64,000 bases of DNA, from NCBI RefSeq assembly GCF_039839375.1, contig NZ_JBDOQU010000015.1:1-64000 (forward strand), written 5' to 3'. Source of the DNA: JBDOQU01 sp039839375. GTDB taxonomy: Bacteria > Pseudomonadota > Alphaproteobacteria > DSM-16000 > Inquilinaceae. The translations under genes were made by a program, and so were the position numbers. Shown piece after piece: positions 40,769 to 49,950 of the stretch (its first letter is position 1; each line of letters opens with the position of its first letter). The notes beneath the pieces are model-generated. The model saw only the letters and a program-made list of their open reading frames with translations, was not told the origin of the DNA and did not search any database.

Positions 40769-43060
40769 TCAGATCCGCACGCCGCGGTCGAGGGCGTAGG
40801 CGCGCAAGGGTGCGCGGAGGCTGTGGCCGTCGGAGCGGCAGAGGGGGTCGAGGAACCGCTCCAGCCGGCCGACATCGAGACTGCGGATCATCATCTTGAC
40901 CGGGCCCACGGCGGCCGGGCTCATCGACAGGCTGCGGAAGCCGAGGCCGATGAGCGCCATCGCCTCGAGCGGCCTGGCCGCCATCTCCCCGCAGAGGCCG
41001 ACCGGAACGCCCGCCTCCCGGCAGCGCAGCGCCAGTTCGCGAAGCAGCGTGAGCAACGCCGGCGACAGCGGGTCGTAGCGGCGGGATATCATCGGGTTCC
41101 CGCGATCGGCGGCGTAGAGATATTGCGTCAGATCGTTGGAGCCGACCGAGACGAAATCGACCTTGGGCAGCAGCGCCGGCAACTGCCACAGGAGCGACGG
41201 CACCTCCAGCATCAGCCCGACCCGGACGGTGGACGGCGTGGCGACGTTTTCCCGGGCGGCGCGCGTCAGCTCCATATCCATCAGGCGGCGGGCGGCGTCG
41301 AATTCGGCGACGGTGGCGACCATCGGGAACATGACATGGACCGGCCGTCCCGCCGCCGCCCGGATCAGCGCGCGGAGCTGGGTCCGCAGCATCGCCGGCC
41401 GGTCGAGTCCGATGCGGATGGCGCGCCAGCCCAGCGCCGGATTCTCCTGCTCCTGCGCCTCGAAATAGGGCAGCGACTTGTCGCCGCCGATATCGAGGGT
41501 CCGGAAGACGACCGGCTTGTCGCCGGCGGCGTCCAGGATCTTCGCGTAGAGGTCGGTCTGGACCGCGACGTCGGGGAATTCCGATCGCACCATGAACTGG
41601 ATTTCGGTGCGGTAGAGCCCGACGCCGTCGGCGCCCGTGGCGTCGAGATGCGGCATGTCGATCAGCAGGCCGGCATTGACGTTGAGCGAGACCCGGGCGC
41701 CGTCCAGACTATCGGCCGGAAGGGGCGCGACCTCCGCATATTCCTGCTGTCGCTGTTCGCGCAGCAGCACGTTCTGCTGGAACGCCTCCTGCACGTCCTC
41801 CGCCGGGCGGACGAAGACCTGGCCGTTGTCGCCATCGACCACCACCGGGTCCAGATGCTCGATCAGCGTCATCGCCTCGGCGGCCTTGCCGACCACGGGG
41901 ATGTTCATCGCCCGGGCGACGATGGCGACGTGGCTGGTCGTGGAGCCGTCCTCCAGCACCAGCGCGCGGAGGCGCTTCTGGTCGTAATCCAGAAGCTCCG
42001 CCGGGCCGATGGTGCGGGCTACCAGCACCACATCGTCCGGCAGCGTGCCCGACGCGGCGGCCGAGGTTCTGCCCGACAGATGCAGCAGCAGCCGGTTCGC
42101 CAGATCGTCGAAATCCAGCAGCCTTTCGCGGATATAGGGATCGGTCATGTGCGCCATGCGGGCGCGGGTGTCGTTGCGGACGCGCTGGACCGCCGCCTCC
42201 GCCGTCAGGCCGGCATTGATCGCCTCATGGATGCGGCCGAGCCAGCCGCGATCCTCCGCGAACATGCGGTAGGCCTCCAATATGTCCTTGCTCTCCTCGA
42301 TCCCCGCCGCCGCCGTCGTCGCCAGAAGCTGATCCAGCGAGGCGTGCATGGTGTCGACCGCCGCGCGGAAGCGCGACAGCTCCACCGCCGGGTCGTCGGC
42401 GACCATCTCCCTGATCGTGAGCTGCTGCTGGTGCAGGACGGCCAGCCCCTGTGCCAGGCCGGGATTGAGCGTCATGCCGTCGAGGCGCGACGGCAGATCG
42501 CTGGCCGTCGCCTCCGTCGGCGGCGCGCCGGCCGCCTGGCGCTCCCGTTCCCGGCCGGCGACCAGCTCCGCCACCACCATCGCGATGGTTTGGAGGGTCT
42601 CGACCTCCTCCTCGCTATAGTTGCGGCGGCGGGCATTCTGAATGACCAGCACGCCCCGCACCTTGCCGCCGCGCAGGATGGGCACGCCGACCAGCGACTG
42701 GTAGGGATCCTCCCCCGTCTCCGGCCGGTAGGCGAAGCTGGGATGGCTGGGCGCGTTGGCGATGGCGAGCGGCCGGGCGCTGGCCGCGATGTCGCCGACC
42801 AGGCCCTCCCCGACCCGGAGCCGGGTGCGGTGGACGGCTTCGGGATTGAGGCCGACGGTCGCGAACAGCTCCAGCACCTCGCCGGGGCGCATGACGTAGC
42901 AGGAGCAGACCTCCGCCACCATCTCCGCCGCGATCAGGGTGACAATCTTGTCCAGCCGCGACTGGGCGGTGCCCGACCCGGCCATGACGTCGCGCAGGCG
43001 CGCCAGCAGGCGACGGGACGGGCTGACGCCCGGAACGGACTGTCCCGGCGTGCGGATCAT
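40769..43060 (-). CDS. ptsP: phosphoenolpyruvate--protein phosphotransferase PtsP (EI-Ntr)
   Basis: First enzyme of the nitrogen-related phosphotransferase system: autophosphorylates from PEP and passes phosphate to NPr. An N-terminal GAF domain (about 20-165) distinguishes it from sugar enzyme I. The phosphohistidine is near residue 377 in GSTTSHVAIVARAMN. The PEP-binding TIM barrel carries GADGVGLYRTEIQF, FRTLDIGGDKSLPY and SVGSNDLTQYLYAADR. Length of 763 aa is normal. It lies 25 bases after lysC; ptsP next to lysC is a common alphaproteobacterial order and suggests an amino-acid/nitrogen link. Confidence 0.96.
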   Translation of the reverse strand: MIRTPGQSVPGVSPSRRLLARLRDVMAGSGTAQSRLDKIVTLIAAEMVAEVCSCYVMRPGEVLELFATVGLNPEAVHRTRLRVGEGLVGDIAASARPLAIANAPSHPSFAYRPETGEDPYQSLVGVPILRGGKVRGVLVIQNARRRNYSEEEVETLQTIAMVVAELVAGRERERQAAGAPPTEATASDLPSRLDGMTLNPGLAQGLAVLHQQQLTIREMVADDPAVELSRFRAAVDTMHASLDQLLATTAAAGIEESKDILEAYRMFAEDRGWLGRIHEAINAGLTAEAAVQRVRNDTRARMAHMTDPYIRERLLDFDDLANRLLLHLSGRTSAAASGTLPDDVVLVARTIGPAELLDYDQKRLRALVLEDGSTTSHVAIVARAMNIPVVGKAAEAMTLIEHLDPVVVDGDNGQVFVRPAEDVQEAFQQNVLLREQRQQEYAEVAPLPADSLDGARVSLNVNAGLLIDMPHLDATGADGVGLYRTEIQFMVRSEFPDVAVQTDLYAKILDAAGDKPVVFRTLDIGGDKSLPYFEAQEQENPALGWRAIRIGLDRPAMLRTQLRALIRAAAGRPVHVMFPMVATVAEFDAARRLMDMELTRAARENVATPSTVRVGLMLEVPSLLWQLPALLPKVDFVSVGSNDLTQYLYAADRGNPMISRRYDPLSPALLTLLRELALRCREAGVPVGLCGEMAARPLEAMALIGLGFRSLSMSPAAVGPVKMMIRSLDVGRLERFLDPLCRSDGHSLRAPLRAYALDRGVRI

Positions 43061-43085
43061 CCGAAGCGGCCGGCGCGCCGGCCCA

Positions 43086-44306
43086 TCAGGCGGCGTCCAG
43101 CCCGTAGGCGGTGTGCAGGGCGCGGACGGCGAGCTCCAGGTACTTCTCCGCCACCAGCACGCTGATCTTGATCTCCGACGTCGAAATGACCTGGATGTTG
43201 ATCCCGTTCTCCGCCAGCGCCTTGAACATGCGCTGGGCGACGCCGGCGTGGCTTCGCATGCCGACGCCGATGACGGAGATCTTCACCACGTCCGGATCGG
43301 GAACCAGCCTCTCATAGCCCAGCGCCTCCTTCACCGAGGACAGGACCTGCACGGTGCGGTCGATATCGGTGTTGCCGACGGTGAAGGTGAGGTCAGTCGA
43401 TCTTCCGTCCTCCGACACGTTCTGGACGATCATGTCGACATTGATGGCGTTCTCCGCCAGCGGCCCGAAGATGGAGGCGGCCACGCCCGGACGGTCGGGG
43501 ACCTTCATGAGGGTGATCTTCGCCTCGTCCCGGCTATAGGCGATTCCGCTGACGACTTCCTGTTCCACGATCTCGTCCTCATCCACCACCAGGGTCCCTG
43601 GCGTATCCTCGAAACTGGAGCGCACCTGGACGCGCACCCGGTGCTTCATCGCCATCTCGACCGAACGGGTCTGAAGCACCTTGGCGCCCTGGGACGCCAT
43701 CTCCAGCATTTCCTCGTAGGTGATCTTATGAAGTTTGCGCGCGCCGCGCACGATTCGCGGGTCGCAGGTATAGACGCCGTCGACATCGGTGTAGATGTCG
43801 CAGCGGTCGGCCTCCAGCGCCGCGGCCAGCGCGACGGCGGAGGTATCGGACCCGCCGCGGCCCAGCGTCGTGATCCGCCCGGTGGGGGAGACGCCCTGGA
43901 AGCCGGCGACCACCGCCACCTCCCCGGCCGAAAGGCGGCGGTCCAGTTCGGCCGTCTCGATTCCCTGGATACGTGCCTTGCCGTGGACGTCGTCGGTCCT
44001 GACCCTGATCTGCCAGCCGAGCCACGACCGCGCGGTGACCCCCAGCTCCTGCACCGCCATGGCGGTCAGCCCCGAGGTCACCTGCTCCCCCGATGCGACG
44101 ATGGCGTCGTATTCGCGGGCGTCGTGGAGCGGGCTCACCTGCCGGCAATAATCGACGAGCTGGTTGGTCACCCCGGCCATGGCGGAGACGACGACCGCGA
44201 CCTGGTTGCCGCGATCGACCTCGGCCTTGACGCGGCGGGCGACATTCTTGATACGGTCCACGTCGGCAACCGACGTGCCGCCGAATTTCATGACGATGCG
44301 TGCCAT
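43086..44306 (-). CDS. lysC: aspartate kinase
   Basis: Phosphorylates aspartate, the entry step to lysine, threonine and methionine. MARIVMKFGGTSVADVDRI is the family N-terminus, with GFQGVSPTGRITTLGRGGSDTSA around residue 155. Two C-terminal ACT domains (AKITLMKVPDRPGVAASIFG and KISVIGVGMRSHAGVAQRMF) provide feedback inhibition. It is monofunctional at 406 aa. Start at 44306 was chosen over a longer open frame without homology. ptsP follows on the same strand. Confidence 0.97.
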   Translation of the reverse strand: MARIVMKFGGTSVADVDRIKNVARRVKAEVDRGNQVAVVVSAMAGVTNQLVDYCRQVSPLHDAREYDAIVASGEQVTSGLTAMAVQELGVTARSWLGWQIRVRTDDVHGKARIQGIETAELDRRLSAGEVAVVAGFQGVSPTGRITTLGRGGSDTSAVALAAALEADRCDIYTDVDGVYTCDPRIVRGARKLHKITYEEMLEMASQGAKVLQTRSVEMAMKHRVRVQVRSSFEDTPGTLVVDEDEIVEQEVVSGIAYSRDEAKITLMKVPDRPGVAASIFGPLAENAINVDMIVQNVSEDGRSTDLTFTVGNTDIDRTVQVLSSVKEALGYERLVPDPDVVKISVIGVGMRSHAGVAQRMFKALAENGINIQVISTSEIKISVLVAEKYLELAVRALHTAYGLDAA

Positions 44307-44525
44307 CTGGTCTTCGAACGGCTCCTCGGAAACCGGTGGTCTGGCTGGGCGGAAACCGGAGACCGGCCGGAAGGCGGCCCGGATGGCGAAAGCCCGGGCC
44401 GAACCGGGGCTTGGAAGCCCACGTTTCATTGCCCGGACCGGCGCGGCTATCCATACTCTGTCGGGTCGTTCGAGGCAACCCGATGCCCCTGCCGACGCCC
44501 CTGCATATCCGACCCCGGAGAAACG

Positions 44526-45293
44526 ATGATCGCCATGGCCGAGAGCGCCCCCTCCCCCTCCTCAGCGACCCTGGATCCGGACGATGTCGCGCGCTTCGAT
44601 TCCGTGGCGTCGACATGGTGGGATCCGAACGGACCGTTCAAGCCGCTGCACCGCATGAACCCGGTGCGGCTGGGCTATATCAGGGATCGGGTCTGCGGCC
44701 ATTTCGGCCGCGATCCCATGGCGCCGTCGCCGTTGGCCGGGCTGGACATCGTCGACGTGGGATGCGGCGGCGGGTTGCTGACCGAACCGATGGCCCGGCT
44801 GGGCGCAGAGGCGGTGGGCATCGACGCGGGCGGCGAAGGCGTCGCCGCCGCCAGGAAGCATGCCGAGGAAGGCGGGCTTTCGATCGACTACCGCGTCCAG
44901 ACCGCCGAGGCGCTGGCGGCGGAGGGGAAGCGGTTCGACGTCGTGCTGGCGCTGGAGATCGTCGAGCATGTCGCCGATCCCGACGCTTTCCTGGAAGCGC
45001 TGTCCCGGCTGATGAAGCCGGGCGGCTGCATCGTGATGTCGACGCTGAACCGGACGCCGCGCAGCTTCGCGCTGGCGATCGTCGGGGCGGAATACCTGCT
45101 GCGCTGGGTGCCGCGCGGGACTCATCGCTGGCGGCAGTTCGTCCGGCCTTCGGAACTGGCGGCGGGCCTGCGCCGCCACGGCATCGCGGCCGACGATGTC
45201 AGCGGCATGGTCCTGGACCCGCTGCGCGGGGAGTGGCGGCTCGCCCCCCGGAACCTGGAGGTGAACTACATCCTGTTCGGGCGGAGGGGCTAA
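44526..45293 (+). CDS. ubiG: bifunctional 2-polyprenyl-6-hydroxyphenol/demethylubiquinone O-methyltransferase
   Basis: Performs both O-methylations of ubiquinone synthesis. The UbiG start region DVARFDSVASTWWDPNGPFKPLHRM (as FDSVASTWWDPNG and KPLHRMN) and NPVRLGYI are highly specific. Motif I is VDVGCGGGLLTEPMA near residue 75, followed by EIVEHVADPDAF and STLNRTPRSF. Length is 255 aa. A GGAG Shine-Dalgarno precedes ATG at 44526. It diverges from lysC and converges on the DUF1178 gene with a three-base gap. Confidence 0.96.
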   Translation: MIAMAESAPSPSSATLDPDDVARFDSVASTWWDPNGPFKPLHRMNPVRLGYIRDRVCGHFGRDPMAPSPLAGLDIVDVGCGGGLLTEPMARLGAEAVGIDAGGEGVAAARKHAEEGGLSIDYRVQTAEALAAEGKRFDVVLALEIVEHVADPDAFLEALSRLMKPGGCIVMSTLNRTPRSFALAIVGAEYLLRWVPRGTHRWRQFVRPSELAAGLRRHGIAADDVSGMVLDPLRGEWRLAPRNLEVNYILFGRRG

Positions 45294-45296
45294 AGT

Positions 45297-45722
45297 TCAG
45301 GAATCCGTGCGCGCCGGCCAGGGGATGCGGGCGAAGCCGACGCCCTCATCCTCCAACTCGCGGGCCTGGCTGTCCGTCGCCTCGCCATAGATGTCGCGAT
45401 GATCGGCCTCGCCGTAATGGATGCGGCGCGCCTCCTCGGCGAACCGGTCGCCGACATAGTCGAACTTCTCCTCGATGGTCCGGCGCACCTCCGTCATCTG
45501 ACGGTTCGCCTGGGCCATCAGCGCGGCCACCTTCCGCTCCCGTGCCGAGGAGGACCCGCCCTTGACGATGCGCGGCGCCATGGGGGCCTTGGCGATCTGC
45601 GTGTCGCCGCAGACCGGGCAGGAGATGGCGCCGCCCGCCGCCTGGGCGTCATAGGCGGCGCCATCCTTGAACCAGGCTTCGAAACGATGGCCGTCCGGGC
45701 ACCGCAGGTTGAAGAGTATCAT
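45297..45722 (-). CDS. DUF1178 family protein
   Basis: The 141-aa product begins MILFNLRCPDGHRFEAWF and has a second CPVCG motif near residue 35, together a zinc-ribbon-like C-X...-C-X2-C arrangement. The C-terminal part contains EKFDYVGDRFAEEARRIHYGE, a family signature. Function unknown. ATG 45722 gives the family start; ATG 45740 would add six residues. It shares an 84-base divergent promoter region with the methyltransferase gene at 45807. Confidence 0.88.
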   Translation of the reverse strand: MILFNLRCPDGHRFEAWFKDGAAYDAQAAGGAISCPVCGDTQIAKAPMAPRIVKGGSSSARERKVAALMAQANRQMTEVRRTIEEKFDYVGDRFAEEARRIHYGEADHRDIYGEATDSQARELEDEGVGFARIPWPARTDS

Positions 45723-45806
45723 CGCTTGCGTTGTTTCCATGGGAGCGCCGGCGGTTCCGGCGCTGTCGCTACGCTGTAGAAATATGATGAAGAAACGGTA
45801 ACGGCA

Positions 45807-46352
45807 ATGAAAACGCCGCTTCACATTCCCTCACCCTGGGTTGTCCGGTTCGCGCCGCTCGTCCGGCGGGACGGTCCGGTGCTGGATTTGGCGTGCGGCA
45901 ATGGCCGCCATCTGCGGCATTTCGCCGGGCTCGGCCATCCGGTCGTGGGGGTCGACATCGACGTGCGCGGCCTTGCCGATCTGGAGGGCCGGGAAGGCAT
46001 CGAGATCGTGCTGGCGGACCTGGAAGGCGGGCCCTGGCCCTTCGGGTTGCGCCGGTTTTCCGCAATCATCGTGACCAACTACCTCCACCGCCCGCTGCTG
46101 CCGGCGCTGATCGACGCCGTGGAGCCGGGCGGGCTGCTGCTTTACGAGACCTTCGCGGAAGGGAACGAACGGTTCGGCCGGCCTTCGAGCCCCGCATACC
46201 TGCTGAAAAGCGGGGAGCTTCTGGACGCCGTGGCCGGAAAGCTTCAGGTTCTGGCGTTCGAGCAGGGGGAGGTATCCTCCCCCAAGGCGGCGGTGGTGCA
46301 GCGATTGGCGGCAATCGACGCCGCCGATCCCCGGCCGCTGCCGGCCGGCTGA
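45807..46352 (+). CDS. class I SAM-dependent methyltransferase (TehB-like)
   Basis: A short 181-aa Rossmann methyltransferase: motif I VLDLACGNGRHLRHFAGLG (about 25-43), motif II region GVDIDVRGLADL, IVTNYLHRPLLPALI as motif IV and LLYETFAEGNERFGRP near residue 112. It resembles the tellurite-resistance TehB/YpfP-like group, whose bacterial substrates are mostly unknown. No substrate can be assigned. The oxidoreductase gene follows after 31 bases. Confidence 0.85.
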   Translation: MKTPLHIPSPWVVRFAPLVRRDGPVLDLACGNGRHLRHFAGLGHPVVGVDIDVRGLADLEGREGIEIVLADLEGGPWPFGLRRFSAIIVTNYLHRPLLPALIDAVEPGGLLLYETFAEGNERFGRPSSPAYLLKSGELLDAVAGKLQVLAFEQGEVSSPKAAVVQRLAAIDAADPRPLPAG

Positions 46353-46383
46353 CGGCGATTTCTGGAAGGACGGAGCGGAAACG

Positions 46384-47385
46384 ATGGCGACACTCTCCTG
46401 GGGCATCCTCAGCACCGCGAATATCGGGCTGGCGAAGGTCATCCCGGCGATGCAGAAGGGCAAGCATTGCCGGATCGACGCCATCGCCTCGCGCGACATC
46501 GCGACGGCGCGGAAGGCGGCCGACCGGCTGGGCGTCGTCAGGGCCTATGGCAGCTACGAGGAGTTGCTGGCCGATCCGGATATCGACGCGATCTACAACC
46601 CGCTGCCCAACCATCTGCACGTCCCCTGGACGGTGAAGGCGGCGGAGGCCGGTAAGCATGTGCTGTGCGAGAAGCCGATCGCGATGACGGCGGAGGAGGC
46701 CGAGACGCTGATCGCCGTGCGCGACCGGACCGGCGTCAGGATCCAGGAAGCCTTCATGGTCCGGACGCACCCGCAATGGCTGAAGGTCCGCGACCTGGTC
46801 GCCGGGGGCGCGGTGGGCGAATTGCGGGCGATCCAGGGCTTCTTCAGCTATTTCAACGACGATCCGGCGAACATCCGCAACATGGCCGATATCGGCGGCG
46901 GCGGGATGCTGGACATCGGCTGCTATCCGGTGACCACCGCCCGCTTCGTGACCGGGGCGGAGCCGACGCGCGTCACCGCGATGATCGACCGCGATCCTTC
47001 GACCGGGATCGACCGGCTGGGCAGCGCGCTGATGGATTTCCCCGGTGTGCAGGCCAGCTTCGTCTATTCCACCCAGGCCCTGCCCCACCAGCGGATGCGG
47101 TTCGTCGGGACCAGCGGAATGGTGGAGGTGGAAATCCCGTTCAACGCGCCGCCCGACCGCCCCTGCCGAGTGACGGTCGACCGCGTGGGCTCGGTCTTCG
47201 GCGAGGAGGTCGAGACGATCGAGCTGTCTACCGTCGACCAGTATACGGTCGCCGGCGACGCCTTCAGCCGCGCCATCCTGGAGGACACGCCCCAGCCGGT
47301 GCCGCTGGAGGATTCCATCCTGAACATGCGCGTGCTGGATGCGCTCTTCCGGTCCGCCGAGTCGGGCGTATGGGAAAAGCCCTAG
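46384..47385 (+). CDS. Gfo/Idh/MocA family oxidoreductase
   Basis: NAD(P)-dependent oxidoreductase with an N-terminal Rossmann fold (WGILSTANIGLAKVIPAMQK, NPLPNHLHVPWTVKAAEAGK) and the EKP motif (CEKPIAMTAEEAE near residue 97). A C-terminal beta-sheet substrate domain contains GGGMLDIGCYPVTTARFV. Family members act on sugars, inositols or trans-dihydrodiols; the substrate here is not determined by the sequence. It probably forms an operon with the flanking methyltransferase and SRPBCC genes. Confidence 0.92.
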   Translation: MATLSWGILSTANIGLAKVIPAMQKGKHCRIDAIASRDIATARKAADRLGVVRAYGSYEELLADPDIDAIYNPLPNHLHVPWTVKAAEAGKHVLCEKPIAMTAEEAETLIAVRDRTGVRIQEAFMVRTHPQWLKVRDLVAGGAVGELRAIQGFFSYFNDDPANIRNMADIGGGGMLDIGCYPVTTARFVTGAEPTRVTAMIDRDPSTGIDRLGSALMDFPGVQASFVYSTQALPHQRMRFVGTSGMVEVEIPFNAPPDRPCRVTVDRVGSVFGEEVETIELSTVDQYTVAGDAFSRAILEDTPQPVPLEDSILNMRVLDALFRSAESGVWEKP

Positions 47386-47400
47386 GGAGGGGCAGGAAAC

Positions 47401-47832
47401 TTGACGCAAGCGACGCATCGCGTGGCCGTGGACGCAGCGCCGGAACTGGTGTGGGAACTGCTGGTCGACCGGGTGGAGGAGCCCGAGCGGTTCATGGAAG
47501 GGGTGGAATCCATCGCCATCCTGGACCGGTCGGACAATGCCGTCCTGCGGGAGATGACCGTCAACGGCACGGCCGTCAGGGAATGGATCAGGATCGACGA
47601 ATCGGGCTGGGAAATCACCTTCACCCTGGTCGACGACCCGCTCTACGAGGGCACGACGGTTCATCGGGTGGAGGTCGACTATCCGGCGACGACGGCGATG
47701 CTGATCTTCTCCATGGATTGGGAGCCGCTGGACGCCGACGTTCCCGACGACCCGACCCTGGCCGAACGCACCGTCCGCGCGGCGGCGCTCTACACCAAGG
47801 CGCTGGCGGAACAGCGGGCGAAGAAGGGGTGA
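47401..47832 (+). CDS. SRPBCC-fold protein (TTG start)
   Basis: The 143-aa protein has the START/SRPBCC pattern: HRVAVDAAPELVWELLVDRVEEPERFMEGVE, then antiparallel strands VLREMTVNGTAVREWI and a long C-terminal helix LAERTVRAAALYTKALAEQ. Such folds bind small hydrophobic ligands. TTG at 47401 is the only start that keeps the first strand, and AGGGGCAGGA lies just upstream. It follows the oxidoreductase by 15 bases. A family B repeat begins 28 bases after its stop. Confidence 0.82.
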   Translation: MTQATHRVAVDAAPELVWELLVDRVEEPERFMEGVESIAILDRSDNAVLREMTVNGTAVREWIRIDESGWEITFTLVDDPLYEGTTVHRVEVDYPATTAMLIFSMDWEPLDADVPDDPTLAERTVRAAALYTKALAEQRAKKG

Positions 47833-47860
47833 CTGGCGATCGCGCCGGCTGAAGAAAACG

Positions 47861-47958
47861 CCCCTCACCCAACCCTCTCCCCGGCGGGGAGAGGGCTTAC
47901 TTTTCACCCTCGCCCCTCAGGGGAGAGGGAGGGGCCCGCGAAGCGGGAGGGTGAGGGG
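47861..47958. repeat. repeat family B, copy 3
   Basis: Same orientation as copy 1: CCCCTCACCCAACCCTCTCC at the left edge and GCGGGAGGGTGAGGGG at the right, with CCGGCGGGG and CCCGCGAAGCGGG inner hairpins. It fills the convergent junction between the SRPBCC gene and the nitrilase gene. Confidence 0.87.
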
Positions 47959-47966
47959 TCTTTTGG

Positions 47967-48791
47967 TTACTCCAGCCCACCATACTCCCGATCATGCCTT
48001 AGCGCCGGAACACGTTTCCTCGCCTCCGCCACGGCGTCGAGGTCGAGGTCGGCGGGGATGAAGCCGACATCTTCCCCGGCGTCGGCCAGGATTTCGCCCC
48101 AGGGGGCGACGATCAGGGAATGGCCGTAGGTCCGCCTTCCCTGGTCATGGGTTCCGGTCTGGGCCGGGGCGATGACGAAGCAGCCGGTCTCGATCGCCCG
48201 AGCGCGCAGCAGGACGTGCCAATGGGCCTGTCCGGTCGGCACGGTGAAGGCGGCCGGCACGGTGATGATCGAAGCGCCCGCCTGCGCCAGCGCGCGATAG
48301 AGATAGGCGAAGCGGACATCGTAGCAGATGGTCATGCCGAGCCCGCCCCACGGCGTCTCCACCAGCACCGCCTGGTCGCCGGGGCGGAAGGTCGCGCTTT
48401 CGCGGTAGCTCTCGCCGCCCGGCAGATCGACATCGAACATGTGGATCTTGTCGTATGTCGCGACGATCCGCCCTTCCGCGTCGAAAAGGAAGCTGCGGTT
48501 GGCGACCCGCCCTTCCCCCAGCGAGACGGCTAAGGAGCCGGCGAGGATCATCGCCCCCGTCTCCCGCGCCAGATCGGCGAAGAAGGGCACGGCCGGATGG
48601 TCGTCCTGCGGCCGCGCGCGCTCCAGCACCTTGGCGCGGCCCTGGACGATCATCGAGACGTTCTCCGGCAGGGCGATCAGCTCCGCGCCTGAATCCCGCG
48701 CCCGCCGGACCAGATCGCCGGCGGCCGTGAGGTTCGGTTCGATCTCCGGCCCGGCATTGACCTGGACGCAGGCGACCCTGACGGCGCTCAT
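47967..48791 (-). CDS. carbon-nitrogen hydrolase (nitrilase superfamily, Nit2-like)
   Basis: The catalytic triad is E43 (IALPENVSM), K115 (TYDKIHMFD) and C156 (MTICYDVRF). The DKIHMFDVDLPGG stretch and 274-aa length fit the Nit1/Nit2 group, which hydrolyse deaminated glutathione or omega-amidated 2-oxo acids. The adjacent glutaredoxin (four-base overlap) fits a glutathione-related role, which is inference. Confidence 0.92.
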   Translation of the reverse strand: MSAVRVACVQVNAGPEIEPNLTAAGDLVRRARDSGAELIALPENVSMIVQGRAKVLERARPQDDHPAVPFFADLARETGAMILAGSLAVSLGEGRVANRSFLFDAEGRIVATYDKIHMFDVDLPGGESYRESATFRPGDQAVLVETPWGGLGMTICYDVRFAYLYRALAQAGASIITVPAAFTVPTGQAHWHVLLRARAIETGCFVIAPAQTGTHDQGRRTYGHSLIVAPWGEILADAGEDVGFIPADLDLDAVAEARKRVPALRHDREYGGLE

Positions 48792-49054
48792 GATTGCGTT
48801 CCCTTCAGCAGCGGATCGAGCCCCCCGGCATCATGCAGCGCATAGAGATCGTCGCAGCCGCCGACATGGATATCGCCGATGAAGATCTGCGGCACGGTGT
48901 TGCGTCCGCCGGCGCGGTCCCGCATCTCCTGCCGGCGCGAGGGATCGCGGCCGACATCGATCTCCTGGAACGCCACGCCCTTGTCGGTCAGGAGTCGCTT
49001 GGCCATGGCGCAATAGCCGCAGAGGCTGGTCGAATAGATTGTGACGGAAGGCAT
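48788..49054 (-). CDS. grxC: glutaredoxin 3
   Basis: An 88-aa dithiol glutaredoxin with active site C12-G-Y-C15, the conserved NTVPQIFIGDIHVGGCDDL segment that binds glutathione (TVP near 54), and typical length. It reduces protein disulphides and glutathione mixed disulphides. Its stop overlaps the nitrilase start by four bases, so the pair is coupled. It is preceded by comF 27 bases upstream in the same orientation. Confidence 0.96.
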   Translation of the reverse strand: MPSVTIYSTSLCGYCAMAKRLLTDKGVAFQEIDVGRDPSRRQEMRDRAGGRNTVPQIFIGDIHVGGCDDLYALHDAGGLDPLLKGTQS

Positions 49055-49081
49055 ATGTCCTCTCCCGGATGGGAAGCCCCA

Positions 49082-49876
49082 TCACAGCACCGGACGCTGC
49101 ACCCGGGCAAGAGCAAGCACGCCGACCTCCGCCGCGCCGGCGCGCTTCAGCACGAGGGCGCATTCCTCCACCGTCGCGCCGGTCGTCAGCACATCGTCGA
49201 CCAGCAGGACGGAACGGCCCTTGACGGAATCGGCGAAATCCGGCCGCACGGCGAACGCCCCGCGCACGTTCCGCGCCCGGCCCGACCGGCTGCGCCCCGC
49301 CTGGGTGGGGGTGGCGCGACGCCGCGCCAGCAGCGCCGGCTCCACCGGCTTCCCCGCCAGCCTGCCGATGGCGAGCGCCAGCAGGGCCGACTGGTTGTAG
49401 CGCCGCCGCCACAGCCGCCAGCGGTGCAGCGGCACAGGCGCGATCATGTCAGCCCGGGCGATGGCGTCCGCCCCGGCCCGCGCCATCCAGCCGGCGAAGG
49501 CGGCGGCCGCGTGAAGCTGGTCGCCATGCTTGAATCCCAGCACCAGCCCCCGGCTGGCATCGTCATAGGCCAGGGCGGCGCGAGCCATGTCGAAGGCCGG
49601 CCGCGCCCGGATGCAGGCCCCGCACAGCGCCTCGCCCCCGACATCGTAATCGAAGGGCGCGCCGCAGCAGGCGCAGCGCGGATGATCGATGAAGGTGAGG
49701 CCGGACCAGCAGGTAACGCAGAGGCCGCCCGTGGCCTCCACCGTCTCTCCGCAGCCGAGGCAGCGGGGCGGCAGCACGGCGTCGAGCGCCATCCGTCCGG
49801 CGAGCCGGAAGATAGCCGGGAGGCGGGCGGTTGGGGTGGGGGCGGGGGTGGCTTCTGGGGTGGCGGTTTCGGTCAT
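49082..49876 (-). CDS. ComF family phosphoribosyltransferase-like protein
   Basis: The N-terminal zinc-binding region has paired cysteines (CLGCG, CVTC, CACCG, CGAC within residues 37-80). The C-terminal half has a PRTase loop (VLLVDDVLTTGATVEEC near residue 229) and RYNQSALLALAIG. ComF proteins in competent bacteria act in DNA uptake; in others the role is obscure. Start at 49876 was chosen because the upstream frame is unrelated. It diverges from the NDUFAF5-like methyltransferase gene. Confidence 0.92.
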   Translation of the reverse strand: MTETATPEATPAPTPTARLPAIFRLAGRMALDAVLPPRCLGCGETVEATGGLCVTCWSGLTFIDHPRCACCGAPFDYDVGGEALCGACIRARPAFDMARAALAYDDASRGLVLGFKHGDQLHAAAAFAGWMARAGADAIARADMIAPVPLHRWRLWRRRYNQSALLALAIGRLAGKPVEPALLARRRATPTQAGRSRSGRARNVRGAFAVRPDFADSVKGRSVLLVDDVLTTGATVEECALVLKRAGAAEVGVLALARVQRPVL

Positions 49877-49950
49877 GGCGGCCGAAGGCTGGCATGGGCG
49901 CGGCCGATCGGCAATATTGCGCGCCCCCGCCGAAGGACCATATCGACGCA